A DNA stretch of 33,619 nt from Myxococcota bacterium (GTDB taxonomy: Bacteria; Myxococcota_A; Bradymonadia; UBA7976; UBA1532). The first letter of the stretch is position 1; each line of letters begins with the position of its first letter. A model generated the notes under the pieces. The model worked only from the letters and a program-made list of their open reading frames with translations. It ran no database searches and was not told the origin of the DNA. Of this stretch, positions 1 through 8,375 are shown piece after piece. The stretch spans positions 1 through 33,619 of the forward strand of contig JAKLJY010000094.1 of assembly GCA_023150895.1 (NCBI GenBank), read 5' to 3'. The translations under genes and the position numbers were made by a program.

Positions 1-1
1 C

Positions 2-300
2 CTCGGCCCGCCGGTCGGGGGTGGCGCCGGCGGCGGGGTGCTGCCCGCCGACCTCGGCCCGCCGGTCGGCGGCGAGATCACACCCATCGACGCGGGACAG
101 CCCGTCGGCGGTGGCGCCGGCGGCCAGATCCCACCCATCGACGCGGGTCAGCCGGTCGGCGGCGGGGTTCTGCCGGCCGACCTCGGCCCGCCGGTCGGCG
201 GCGGGGCCGGCGGCGGGGTTCTTCCGGCCGACCTCGGCCCGTCGGTCGGCGGTGGGGCCGGTGGCGGGGTTCTGCCGGCCGATGCGGGGCCGGCCGGCGG
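2..300 (+). repeat. GC-rich coding tandem repeat (PVGGGAGGGVLPAD units)
   Basis: About 51-base units are repeated imperfectly at the start of the cysteine-rich protein gene, with two variant units encoding TPIDAGQPVGG in the middle. The repeat extends to the window edge, so the copy number is unknown. It keeps reading frames open on both strands, which explains several spurious ORFs here. Confidence 0.8.
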
Positions 301-2581
301 CTGGCCCGGCCACGACGGCGGCCCACGCTTCGAGCTTCCCCCGGAGCCCACCACGAGCCTCGTTCGGGCCGTCGCGGGCGGTACCCTCCACCATGGCGCA
401 GCGAGCCTCCTCATTCCCGGAGCGTCGCTGGCGGTCGACACGGTCGTGACCATCGACGCGGCATTGGTCGAAGTCCCCGGCCTCGCGGTCTCCGGCCCCG
501 TCTACACGTTCGGGCCGGCCGGAACGAGTTTCGCGTTCCCCGTGCTCATCGGCCTGCCGTTCTGGGGATCCGGCGAGGGCCTCACCGTCTGGTTCACCGA
601 TTCGGACGGCGTCTTCCGGCCAATCCCGACGCAAATCGAAGGCGAACTCGCGCTCGCCTACGTGACGCACTTCTCGCAGGGCGTGGTCGTTCGCTGCGCG
701 GGCGTGGACTGCGGTGCGGCCAGCCGGCTCTGCAACGGGAACGGCCTCTTCGTCGTCGAGCCGAGCTGCACGGCAGTCGGGGTGTGCGCGAGCGTCGTGA
801 CGACGTTGGACTGTCCGGGGCTGCTCCCGAACGCCGTGGGCACCTGCAGCCAGGACGCCTGCGCGGTCTATCGCTGCAACGACAGCTTCTCGGACTGCGA
901 CGGCGTCGACTCGAACGGCTGCGAGACCGCGGGGGACTGCCCCTGCGTGCCCGCCCCGGAGGTCTGCAACTTCGTCGACGACGACTGCGACGGCATGACG
1001 GACGAGGGCGACGACAAGGCCTGCGTGGGCGACAGCATCTACCTGGCCAGCGTGTGCGGCGGCCCGGGGTCCCCGGTCGAGGTGTGTCCGCCCGGCACTC
1101 TCTGTGTCGCCGCCGGCGGCGGCCAGGCCACGTGCGAGCGGGACTGCTCGCCGAACGACCACCAGGCGTGCGTCGGCGGAGACGCGTACTGGTTCGACAG
1201 GTGCGGAGGGCAAGGCGAGCTGGTCGCGGACTGCGCGCCGGGAGACGACTGCACCGTGGACGGCGCGTTCGCCCGGTGCACGCCCCGGTGCGATTCGCAC
1301 GCTCGTACCGACTGTTGGGAGTTCGACGTGTATTGGGTCGACTCCTGCGGTCAGGTCGAGGATCTCGCCGTGGATTGCACGGAGAGCGAGACCTGCACCC
1401 GAGGACAGAACGAGGCCGCGTGTGTCCAGGGTTGCCGGGAGGGTGTGATTCAGGAGTGCGCCGGCAGTGACATCTACCTGTTCAACTCCTGCGGGGTGCG
1501 CGGAGATCTCATCGAAACCTGCCCCGCCGGCGAACGATGTGTGCACGACGGTGACATCACTCGTTGTGAGCCGGACTGCCCCGCCGGCCTCAATCAGGTA
1601 TGCGTCGACGGAGCGGAGGTCCGGTGGGAGAGCCTTTGCGGGGGTCCGGGCGAGCTGGTGAGGGACTGCCGCGCGCAGAACGGATGCCGCGCCCAAGGAC
1701 TCGGGGCCACCTGCAACGCGGGCTGCGACGGGCCGCCGCGCTCGGGCTGCGTCGGCGACCGTTCCGGTTTGCACGGCGTGGCGGCGTTCGACCCCTGTGG
1801 CGGTCTGATCAACTTCCTGCAACCGTGCGAACCGGACCAGGCCTGCGTCGAAGCCAACGGACAAGCGGAGTGTCGCAACTGCACTCCGGACCACCACAGC
1901 GGGTGCGTCGGCGGAAACGTCTTCTCAATGGACGCATGTGGCGTGCGCGGCGCCCTGCTCGAGGCGTGCGCGGATGGCGAGACGTGCGTCGAAGGCGGTG
2001 GCGGCGCCGCGTGCACTCCGGCGTGCGCCGCAGATGACCACCAGGACTGCGCGGACGGCTCCGTCTACTGGTTCGACTCCTGTGGTCGGCGAGGAGACGT
2101 GGCGGAGCTCTGCGGCGACGGCGCCACGTGCGTCGATGCGGGCCCACGAGCCACTTGTGAGTGCACGTCTCATGCATCGCAGGGTTGTCTGGGGGGAGAC
2201 GTGATCTGGTTCGACTCCTGTGGCGGGCCGGAGGAGCTCGCGGATCTCTGCGCCTCCAACCAGCCCTGTGGTACCTCGACGGGCGTCGCGCAGTGCGAGT
2301 GTACCGCCAACGTCGACCGCATGTGCTGGAACTGGTCGGTCTACTGGTCGGACTCCTGCGGGAACCCCGGAGACGAGATTGACGGCTGCCACGACATCGG
2401 CATGGGGTGCGGGGCCAAGACCGGGGCGGCGGTCTGCGAGTGCATGCCCGAGTTCGACTTCGCCTGCCGGGGCAACGACGTCGTCTGGCTGGACGGCTGT
2501 GGGAATGAGGGTGAGCTCAAGGAAATCTGCGATGAGGGCCGGGTCTGTGGAACGAGCACCGGGATCGCGGCCTGCGAGTAG
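2..2581 (+). CDS. Secreted cysteine-rich repeat protein (ZU5-like, MopE-type motif), 5'-truncated
   Basis: The frame is open from the window edge, so the true start lies upstream; the visible part is about 859 residues. The first ~100 residues are a Gly/Pro-rich low-complexity tract of repeated LGPPVGGGAGGGVLPAD-like units. Next comes a region of roughly 120 residues resembling a ZU5-like beta domain, common in myxobacterial surface proteins. After that lies a calcium/metal-binding motif of the MopE type (CNFVDDDCDGMTDEG). The rest is eleven tandem units of about 45 residues with the pattern C-x-GG-D-x-YWFDSCGG-x-GEL-x-C-x-G-x-C, each with 4-6 cysteines that probably form disulfides. The protein is presumably exported and on the cell surface, but the signal peptide is outside the window. 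No enzyme motif is visible. It ends in TAG at 2579-2581 and has no operon partner. Function unknown; family-level placement is solid, role is not. Confidence 0.85.
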   Translation, partial: LGPPVGGGAGGGVLPADLGPPVGGEITPIDAGQPVGGGAGGQIPPIDAGQPVGGGVLPADLGPPVGGGAGGGVLPADLGPSVGGGAGGGVLPADAGPAGGWPGHDGGPRFELPPEPTTSLVRAVAGGTLHHGAASLLIPGASLAVDTVVTIDAALVEVPGLAVSGPVYTFGPAGTSFAFPVLIGLPFWGSGEGLTVWFTDSDGVFRPIPTQIEGELALAYVTHFSQGVVVRCAGVDCGAASRLCNGNGLFVVEPSCTAVGVCASVVTTLDCPGLLPNAVGTCSQDACAVYRCNDSFSDCDGVDSNGCETAGDCPCVPAPEVCNFVDDDCDGMTDEGDDKACVGDSIYLASVCGGPGSPVEVCPPGTLCVAAGGGQATCERDCSPNDHQACVGGDAYWFDRCGGQGELVADCAPGDDCTVDGAFARCTPRCDSHARTDCWEFDVYWVDSCGQVEDLAVDCTESETCTRGQNEAACVQGCREGVIQECAGSDIYLFNSCGVRGDLIETCPAGERCVHDGDITRCEPDCPAGLNQVCVDGAEVRWESLCGGPGELVRDCRAQNGCRAQGLGATCNAGCDGPPRSGCVGDRSGLHGVAAFDPCGGLINFLQPCEPDQACVEANGQAECRNCTPDHHSGCVGGNVFSMDACGVRGALLEACADGETCVEGGGGAACTPACAADDHQDCADGSVYWFDSCGRRGDVAELCGDGATCVDAGPRATCECTSHASQGCLGGDVIWFDSCGGPEELADLCASNQPCGTSTGVAQCECTANVDRMCWNWSVYWSDSCGNPGDEIDGCHDIGMGCGAKTGAAVCECMPEFDFACRGNDVVWLDGCGNEGELKEICDEGRVCGTSTGIAACE

Positions 2582-2626
2582 CGAAACGCACGGCCGGCAC
2601 CGTGGTCGACGCGGCAGCCCTCGGCC

Positions 2627-2998
2627 GTGGTTCGCCCGAAGGCGAGACGTCCGATGGTGGCTCGACCACCTCGGCCGGCGCCTCGCAACCGCATCGGGCG
2701 AAGCGAGTCTGAGAACGGTCGTCAGCCGTGCCTGCTACGCGGTGTTTCACGAGGCATGCAGCGACGTCCGGGCGCGGTATCCGGGCGTCGAGAGTCCCGA
2801 GCAGCCGGGGTCGCACGACCGAGTCTGGCGGCTGTTGAGCGAGGACGGTTGTCGCTTGAAGCGCAGGTGGCATGCCGCGGACCACCAAGAACGCCCCCCG
2901 GGCGGATTGAGGCCGTCGGCGCCCTTGATCAGGCTCGGCGCGCGATCAACCTGCTCCGTGGGCGTGCCGGCAACGCCCCATCGTCGCAGGCGACCTGA
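2627..2998 (+). pseudogene. HEPN-domain protein remnant with two compensating frameshifts
   Basis: No single frame gives a sensible protein, but a composite does. It begins with GTG at 2627 (MVRPKAR), switches near 2643-2650 to the next frame (RWWLDHLGRRLATA, then VSRACYAVFHEACSDVRARYP and SHDRVWRLLSEDG, LKRRWHAADHQE), and near the C-run at 2894-2899 switches back (PPGRIEAVGALDQARRAINLLRG) to stop at 2996-2998. The SRAxYAVFHEA core, the SHxxVW segment and the closing RRxHAADxxxxPPGR...ALDQARRAI helix are typical of small HEPN proteins, many of which are toxins or nucleic-acid-binding subunits. The two shifts cancel out. The gene either decayed or carries two assembly indels. It lies tail to tail with the methylase gene, 18 bases away, at the edge of the defence island. 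The family call is by pattern recognition; activity cannot be judged. Confidence 0.5.
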
Positions 2999-3016
2999 AT
3001 CGGCCCGGCCCCCGCG

Positions 3017-6000
3017 TCACCGCCCCCACCCCACCCCTGCCCGGGCGATCGCGTCCCGGAACTCGAAGTGCGTGTCGCGGTGCTTCGGCGTGTCGAAGAG
3101 CGTGGTCATCAGGAAGCGGAACGCGTCGCGGTCGAGGCCGTAGAGGCCGCAGGCGTGGGCGTTGAGCTCGACCTCGGCGTCGCGGCGGGCGTGGGGGTCG
3201 GTCAAGGCGTCGCGCGTTGGCGTCAGGCCGAGCTCGGCGGCGAGCGCGGTGTAGTCGGCCCACGGCCGGTCGGGCGTGGCCGGGCGGCAGGTGAGGCGCG
3301 CGGCGAGCTCGGCGATGCGGCGGTGGGTCGGCGTGTCTCTCCAGGGGGGCACGGGCAGGCCGAGGACCAAGTACGCCTTGACGTCCGTCTTGGCTACGCG
3401 TGTCCGGACCACTGCGTCGCAGACGTAGCTGGAGAGCATGCCGGCCAGGTACAGGAGCTGGGCGCCGGTGAATTGCAGAGTCCACTGCGGACCATCGTCG
3501 GTCGCGGTCAGGCGGAACGGGCGGACGAATGGCGCCTTGTCTGTCAAGGCGACGCGGGCCGGGACGATGCCGGTGATCAGCGTCCGCCGGTCGTCGTTGC
3601 GGCCAATGCTTCGCCACGCCAGCCGGGGCGCGTCCCAGTCGAGGCGCACCCACTCGGGCGGCAGCTCGGGGCTGCCCGTGCGGGCGCGGACCCACTCGCG
3701 GGCGGCGCGGTCCTTGTCCTTGGCGGCGTCGATGTGCTCGGCGATGGCGGCGAGGATGCGGCCCTCTTGTTTCGCACGCAGAAAGGCACCCGCCCCGGAC
3801 GGGTCGTCCGAGGGGTCGACCCAGAACTCGGGCAACTCGGCATCGTGCACGCCCCAGTGGTTGAACTGCGCGCCTTGCAGGACGGGCAGGCGGCCGTGCG
3901 CGTGCTCGGGGTGGAAGTAGTGGCGCTGCTCGCCGGCGTTCAGCTCGCGCGAGTAGATGTCCACATCCCACGGCGCCCCACCCAGCACCGGCTGCGCCGA
4001 CAGCGCGCGCTCTGCAGCCGCATGTTCCGGCCCGCGCACCTCGGGGATGGGGTAGCTGTCGCGGGGGTCGGTGCGAATCGCCTCGGCGTCGAGGGTCGCC
4101 GCGTGCTGGTCGAAGCGATTCAGGTCCTCCCACTCGAGCTGCATGAAGACCGCCGGAAACGGGCCCGTGCGGCCGCCGCGCCGCCAGACGACGCAGCCGA
4201 ACTTCATGCGGCCGTCGATGTCGGGGAACAGGCCGCGGGTGTTCGTGAAGCCGCACAGGGCCTCCAGACGGGCCTCGTCGAGCAGCATCGCCCGCAGGCC
4301 ATTGGCCGCCAGGTCGTTCCACAGGCCGCCGTCCACCACCAGGCCCGCCGCGCCCGCCCCGTCCGCGCCGTCCCTGCGAAGAATGCGGTGGGCCATCTCG
4401 GTGGCGTACTTGAACAGGTTCGTGTGGGCGCCGGGGATCTTGCCGCGCACGGCCCGGCGCTGGTGTGTGTAGCCCGAGCGCGTGAGCAGCGCTTTGTAAT
4501 CGGCCACGGACTGCTCGAAGGCTCGCCAGCGCCCGGCGATGTGGGGCTCGGCGAGGAGCGTCGCCTCGCGCTCTTGCGACGCGCGACCCGAGAGCTCGCG
4601 GTAGTCGGGGTCGTACTCCGGCAGGAAGTGCTTCAGTTCGGCGGCCGGCTCCTCCCACGGCGGGTTGCCCACGACCACGTCGAAGCCCGCATCTGCCCGG
4701 AGCGCGCCGGTGTCGTCGAAGAAGACCTCCGGGAACTCCGCCTCGTACAGAAAGCAGCCGACCTCGTCGAGGCGGTGGGTGACGCGGTCCCCGTCGGTCG
4801 ACGCCGACGGGTCGCCGAACACGTCGCCCCAGGCCCGCGCGACCTCACCGGAGACCAGCGGCTTCGTCGCCTCCAGTACGCGGCGGTGGAGCGCCGACCA
4901 CTCCGCGTGAGGCAGGTTGGGATCGCGCAGGCGCCGGCGCTGCCCGACCAGTTCACCGAGCGCTTGCGCGTGCATCGCGGCGAAGGCGACGCGTTCCCGC
5001 TCGGCCAGCGGCGTGACCAGTGCGTTGCCGTGCTTCAGGTTGGTGTTGAGGAACGAGGGGAACTTCAGCCCCCGGGGCCGGTACGTCAGTGCCGAGAGCG
5101 TGAGCAGGTTCGAGGCCACGTTGATGGCCTTGATGTCGATGTCCACGCCGTAGAGCACGTGGAGCAGTACGTGCCACTCCCATTGCCCCGGCTCGGCGTC
5201 GACGTCGTCCACGAACATGCGGGCGAGCGGATCCGCCTTCAGGGTGGCCAGCAGGGACTCCGGGAGCCCGAGTTCGAGTTCCGTGGCGATCTGCTCGCGC
5301 GCCCGGGACAGAAACTCGAAGGCCGCGCGCAGGAAGATGCCCCCGCCGCAGGTCGGGTCGATGACCCGGAGCGCGCCCAGGCGGCGCAGGTGTTCGACGA
5401 GCGCGACCGCGGCCGGTTCGTCCGCCGGCGCGGCCTTCTTGCCCGGCAGCAGCCGCTGCAGCGCCGGCAGCCAGTCGTCTTCATAAAAGCGTCCGAGTGT
5501 GCGCTTCACGAGCCAGGCGCAGACCGTCTCGTTCGTGAAGTAGGCGCCCTGCTCCTTGCGGTTCCGCATACGGGGCACGACACGGGGTTTGCCGTCCACC
5601 ATGTCCACGACCACGTCCGTGCCGATGGTGTCTTCGTAGAAGCGTTGGAACGCGCGGGGGTCGAGGTCCTCGTACTGGAACGAGTAGCGCGTGGAGCGCG
5701 TGCCCTCGATGAGCGTGGCGAAGGCGTTGCGCAACGCGTCGTCCTCGAGCACGAAACGCATCAGCACGTCCGCCGCCTCGGCGAGGCGCCCGCGGTGGAG
5801 GTCGCCCCCCGCGGATTGCTGGTAGTGCTCGCTGCGAGCCATCACGCCCGCCTTGAAGGCCTCGGGGGCATGGACCTCCACGGACGCCTTCGGGATGACC
5901 GCGTCGAAGAGGAACGCGAGCTGCGTCGCGCTCGCCGTGGTGCCGGCCCGCGTGGCGTCGGCCGTCTTGACGGCCTTCTTGATCAGCGTGTCGTGGCGCT

Positions 6001-6964
6001 CCAGGTTCACGTCGGCCGTCTGCGCGACGAGACTGTCCCAGGAGTCGGGCCAAGGGTCCGGCGCCGAGCCGAAGCCGATCTGCGCACGCTCCTCGGGGCT
6101 GATGCCGGCGTACTGCGCCTCCAGGTAACGGTAGAGCACGAGGCGCAGCAGCACGGTGTCCACCACGGCGACCACGTGTTTGCGCAGGCGGGTGTCGTGG
6201 ACCAGGGACGGCGGCGGCACGGCACCCGTCAGCTCAGGGCCGAGGGCGGCAAGGATCGGGCCCAGGGCGGCCTCGTGACGGCCCGGGTCGAGCACGGCCT
6301 CGAGCAGACGCCGGCGCTCCTGACCCATGAAGGCCACGAACTCCGCGTCGAGGGCGCCGCCGCCGTACAGGTGTTTGTCGAAGTCGTAGGCGCGGCCCGG
6401 TGGTGCGAGGTCCGCCCAGGAGTCGGCCGGATCCGCGTCGGCCGCGGTCGTGCCCGGAGGCGGCGCGACCCAGCCGGCCATCGCCGTGGCGGAGAGCGCG
6501 GCGAAGCGGCTCGCCAGGATGCTGCTCTGGCGCAACTGGGCGACGGTAAAGCGCTGTCGCCGGGCGAAAGGGTCACCGGCGAGCGGAAACAGCAGCAGGA
6601 ACTCGGGCGAGGCCAGGAAGAACAGGTCCGGCGCCTCGACCGGGTCGCGGATGGAGACGCGGTCGCGAAAGTGCACCGCGTCCTTCTGCAGGATGCGCAG
6701 CTTCGAGCCCGGGAGCGCGCGGTGCGTCAGCGTGTCCGCCCACAGGACGAGCAGGCGCGGGGCGTTGATGACCTCCGGCGAGTCGGCCGACGCACGCGGC
6801 GCGAAGGGACGCGCCCCCGTGAGGGTGGTCCGGTTCGGCGCCACGAGCTCCGGCGCCGGCACGTAGCCCCGCTCGGCCAGAAAACGGTCGAACGCCTCGC
6901 GCGAGGCGAGCGCACGGGCGAGCTCGTCGGCGAGCGGTTCGCGAGCGACGGTGACGGTGGCCAT
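3017..6964 (-). CDS. Eco57I-type N6-adenine DNA methylase, Hma/DISARM-like large methylase
   Basis: 1315 residues from ATG at 6964-6962 (MATVTVARE). Upstream in-frame codons overlap the divergent ATPase gene and look non-coding. A ~470-residue N-terminal part has no motif I recognise. The methylase core follows: the entry sequence KEQGAYFTNE near residue 470, SAM-binding motif I DPTCGGGIFLRAAF near 534, then VDIDIKAINVASN, and catalytic motif IV NPPW near 765, the form used by N6-adenine methylases. The C-terminal ~450 residues resemble the target-recognition region of Eco57I/PglX/DrmMI-type enzymes. No clear PD-(D/E)xK nuclease motif was found, so a stand-alone type IIG restriction enzyme is less likely. 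It probably marks self DNA for the helicase gene 4.3 kb away on the same strand. The two embedded plus-strand operons separate them, so this gene must have its own promoter in 6965-7067. Confidence 0.85.
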   Translation of the reverse strand: MATVTVAREPLADELARALASREAFDRFLAERGYVPAPELVAPNRTTLTGARPFAPRASADSPEVINAPRLLVLWADTLTHRALPGSKLRILQKDAVHFRDRVSIRDPVEAPDLFFLASPEFLLLFPLAGDPFARRQRFTVAQLRQSSILASRFAALSATAMAGWVAPPPGTTAADADPADSWADLAPPGRAYDFDKHLYGGGALDAEFVAFMGQERRRLLEAVLDPGRHEAALGPILAALGPELTGAVPPPSLVHDTRLRKHVVAVVDTVLLRLVLYRYLEAQYAGISPEERAQIGFGSAPDPWPDSWDSLVAQTADVNLERHDTLIKKAVKTADATRAGTTASATQLAFLFDAVIPKASVEVHAPEAFKAGVMARSEHYQQSAGGDLHRGRLAEAADVLMRFVLEDDALRNAFATLIEGTRSTRYSFQYEDLDPRAFQRFYEDTIGTDVVVDMVDGKPRVVPRMRNRKEQGAYFTNETVCAWLVKRTLGRFYEDDWLPALQRLLPGKKAAPADEPAAVALVEHLRRLGALRVIDPTCGGGIFLRAAFEFLSRAREQIATELELGLPESLLATLKADPLARMFVDDVDAEPGQWEWHVLLHVLYGVDIDIKAINVASNLLTLSALTYRPRGLKFPSFLNTNLKHGNALVTPLAERERVAFAAMHAQALGELVGQRRRLRDPNLPHAEWSALHRRVLEATKPLVSGEVARAWGDVFGDPSASTDGDRVTHRLDEVGCFLYEAEFPEVFFDDTGALRADAGFDVVVGNPPWEEPAAELKHFLPEYDPDYRELSGRASQEREATLLAEPHIAGRWRAFEQSVADYKALLTRSGYTHQRRAVRGKIPGAHTNLFKYATEMAHRILRRDGADGAGAAGLVVDGGLWNDLAANGLRAMLLDEARLEALCGFTNTRGLFPDIDGRMKFGCVVWRRGGRTGPFPAVFMQLEWEDLNRFDQHAATLDAEAIRTDPRDSYPIPEVRGPEHAAAERALSAQPVLGGAPWDVDIYSRELNAGEQRHYFHPEHAHGRLPVLQGAQFNHWGVHDAELPEFWVDPSDDPSGAGAFLRAKQEGRILAAIAEHIDAAKDKDRAAREWVRARTGSPELPPEWVRLDWDAPRLAWRSIGRNDDRRTLITGIVPARVALTDKAPFVRPFRLTATDDGPQWTLQFTGAQLLYLAGMLSSYVCDAVVRTRVAKTDVKAYLVLGLPVPPWRDTPTHRRIAELAARLTCRPATPDRPWADYTALAAELGLTPTRDALTDPHARRDAEVELNAHACGLYGLDRDAFRFLMTTLFDTPKHRDTHFEFRDAIARAGVGWGR

Positions 6965-7067
6965 GGTGATGAATCGCCCCGGGGGTAGTCCTGGGGCGGT
7001 TTTAGGATGGTTCGGCGGCCGGGGGGAAGGCTTGACGTCACACGTCGCGCGTCGCACAACTCGGCTC
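6965..7067. promoter_or_regulatory. Divergent promoter region between methylase and Septu-like ATPase genes
   Basis: This 103-base gap must hold promoters for both strands. On the plus strand TTGACG (7032-7037) and ACAACT (7056-7061, spacer 18) form a plausible sigma70-type promoter. It would start transcription at about the ATG at 7068, and no Shine-Dalgarno sequence precedes that ATG, so a leaderless mRNA is possible. TGACGTCA (7033-7040) is a perfect 8-base palindrome over the -35 box and could be an operator. The minus-strand promoter could not be placed with confidence; a short AT-rich patch lies at 7000-7007. Confidence 0.35.
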
Positions 7068-8375
7068 ATGAAGCTCAAGGCGATCCATCTCAAGAACATC
7101 CGAGGGTTCCGAGAACTCGCCTGGTCCCCTGGAGCGACGGCCACCGGGGCCGGTTGGAACGTCATTCTCGGGGACAACGGCTCGGGCAAGAGCACCTTCC
7201 TTCGGGCGGCCGCGCTCACGTTGGTCGGGCCTGGCGAGGCGGCCGCGCTTCGGCAGGACTGGTCGACCTGGCTGAGGCATGGCGCGCGGTCCGGAACCAT
7301 GCACGTCGTCGCGCAGCGAGACGCTACGTGGGATGCGCTCTCGGGAAGCGGTGCGCCCCCGAAGAACTGGCACCCCAACGTCGGCCTCCGACTGATCCGA
7401 GAGACAGACACCGTCGTGTCGGTCTCAACCGCCTCCGTCCAGATCGCACCTGAACGAACCCTTTGGGGCGGGGCCCGGGGCTGGTTCAGCGCCGCCTACG
7501 GGCCGTATCGCCGCTTTGCAGGCGGGGACAAGGACCTGGAGAAACTCTACTACTCGCGCCCGCGGCTGGCGCGACACCTGTCCGTGTTCGGCGAGTCCGT
7601 CGCCCTCACGGAGTGCCTGGAGTGGCTTCGCGAACTCCGGTTCCGCCAGCTCGAGAGGCCGAAGGGTCCGGACGCCAAGCTCATCGAAGCGTTGAAGTCG
7701 TTCGTCAATCAGCCCGGATTCCTTCCGGAAGGCGCTCGGCTGAGCTCGATCGACTCGAAAGGTGTCAAGTTCGTCGACGCGGCGGGCCGGATCCTGCCCG
7801 TGGACGAGCTGAGCGATGGTTACCGATCGGTGCTGAGCATGACGTTCGAGCTGATTCGACAGCTTGTCTCCACCTACGGCGCGGAGAGCGTGTTCGAGGC
7901 GGGAGACACGATCCGCGTGGTCACTCCCGGCGTGGTGCTCATCGATGAGGTCGACGCCCACCTGCACCCGACGTGGCAACGACGAATCGGCCGCTGGTTC
8001 ACGACCCGCTTCCCGAACGTCCAGTTCATCGTCACCACGCACAGCCCGCTCGTGTGCCAGGCTGCCCATCGTGGATCCGTGTTTCTGCTCGCGCGGCCGG
8101 GCTCTGATGAGACCTCGCGCCTGCTCGTCGGCGATGAGCTGAACCGGGTGGTCTACGGCAGCGTCTTGGACGCTTACGCCTCCGGCGCCTTCGGGGAGGG
8201 TCTCACGCGCTCGGAAGAGGGCCAACAGAAGCTCGAACGCCTGGCGCTCCTCAATCGAAAAGACCTCGACCAAGGCCTCACCGATGACGAGACTCGGGAG
8301 CAACACACGCTGCGGAGCATGTTTCCCACGTCGGCCAGCCTGCTGAATCGGTCGCTTCCGGGCGGTGGGTCGTGA
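7068..8375 (+). CDS. ptuA: AAA/ABC-type ATPase, PtuA-like (Septu system)
   Basis: 435 residues. The ATG at 7068 gives the usual start of this family (MKLKAIHLKNIRGF), so I prefer it to upstream in-frame starts. Walker A is GDNGSGKST at residues 35-43. Walker B with the paired acidic residues is VVLIDEVDAHLHP (D293, E294). The H-loop TTHSPLV has H325. This is the SMC/ABC-like fold of OLD- and Septu-type defence ATPases. The stop overlaps the GTG start of the HNH gene by four bases (GTGA, 8372-8375), so the two are translationally coupled. ATPase plus HNH nuclease is the composition of Septu (PtuA/PtuB), a system that degrades nucleic acid on phage infection. It might alternatively serve as the ATPase partner of the flanking methylase and helicase (see findings). 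Family identity is clear; the subsystem name is inferred from the pairing. Confidence 0.8.
   Translation: MKLKAIHLKNIRGFRELAWSPGATATGAGWNVILGDNGSGKSTFLRAAALTLVGPGEAAALRQDWSTWLRHGARSGTMHVVAQRDATWDALSGSGAPPKNWHPNVGLRLIRETDTVVSVSTASVQIAPERTLWGGARGWFSAAYGPYRRFAGGDKDLEKLYYSRPRLARHLSVFGESVALTECLEWLRELRFRQLERPKGPDAKLIEALKSFVNQPGFLPEGARLSSIDSKGVKFVDAAGRILPVDELSDGYRSVLSMTFELIRQLVSTYGAESVFEAGDTIRVVTPGVVLIDEVDAHLHPTWQRRIGRWFTTRFPNVQFIVTTHSPLVCQAAHRGSVFLLARPGSDETSRLLVGDELNRVVYGSVLDAYASGAFGEGLTRSEEGQQKLERLALLNRKDLDQGLTDDETREQHTLRSMFPTSASLLNRSLPGGGS

Noticed and set aside
1-300. Repeats as a CRISPR or other non-coding array
   Set aside because: The units are contiguous, encode a Gly/Pro-rich protein tract in frame, and have no unique spacers.
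3068-6988. Very long plus-strand ORF antisense to the methylase gene
   Set aside because: Arg/Val/Gly-rich translation without domain motifs; it mirrors the high-GC codon phase of the methylase, whose motifs I and IV are intact.
6965-7411. N-terminal extension of the methylase gene up to 7411
   Set aside because: It would lie antisense to the ATPase gene including its Walker A coding region; ATG at 6964 gives a clean start.
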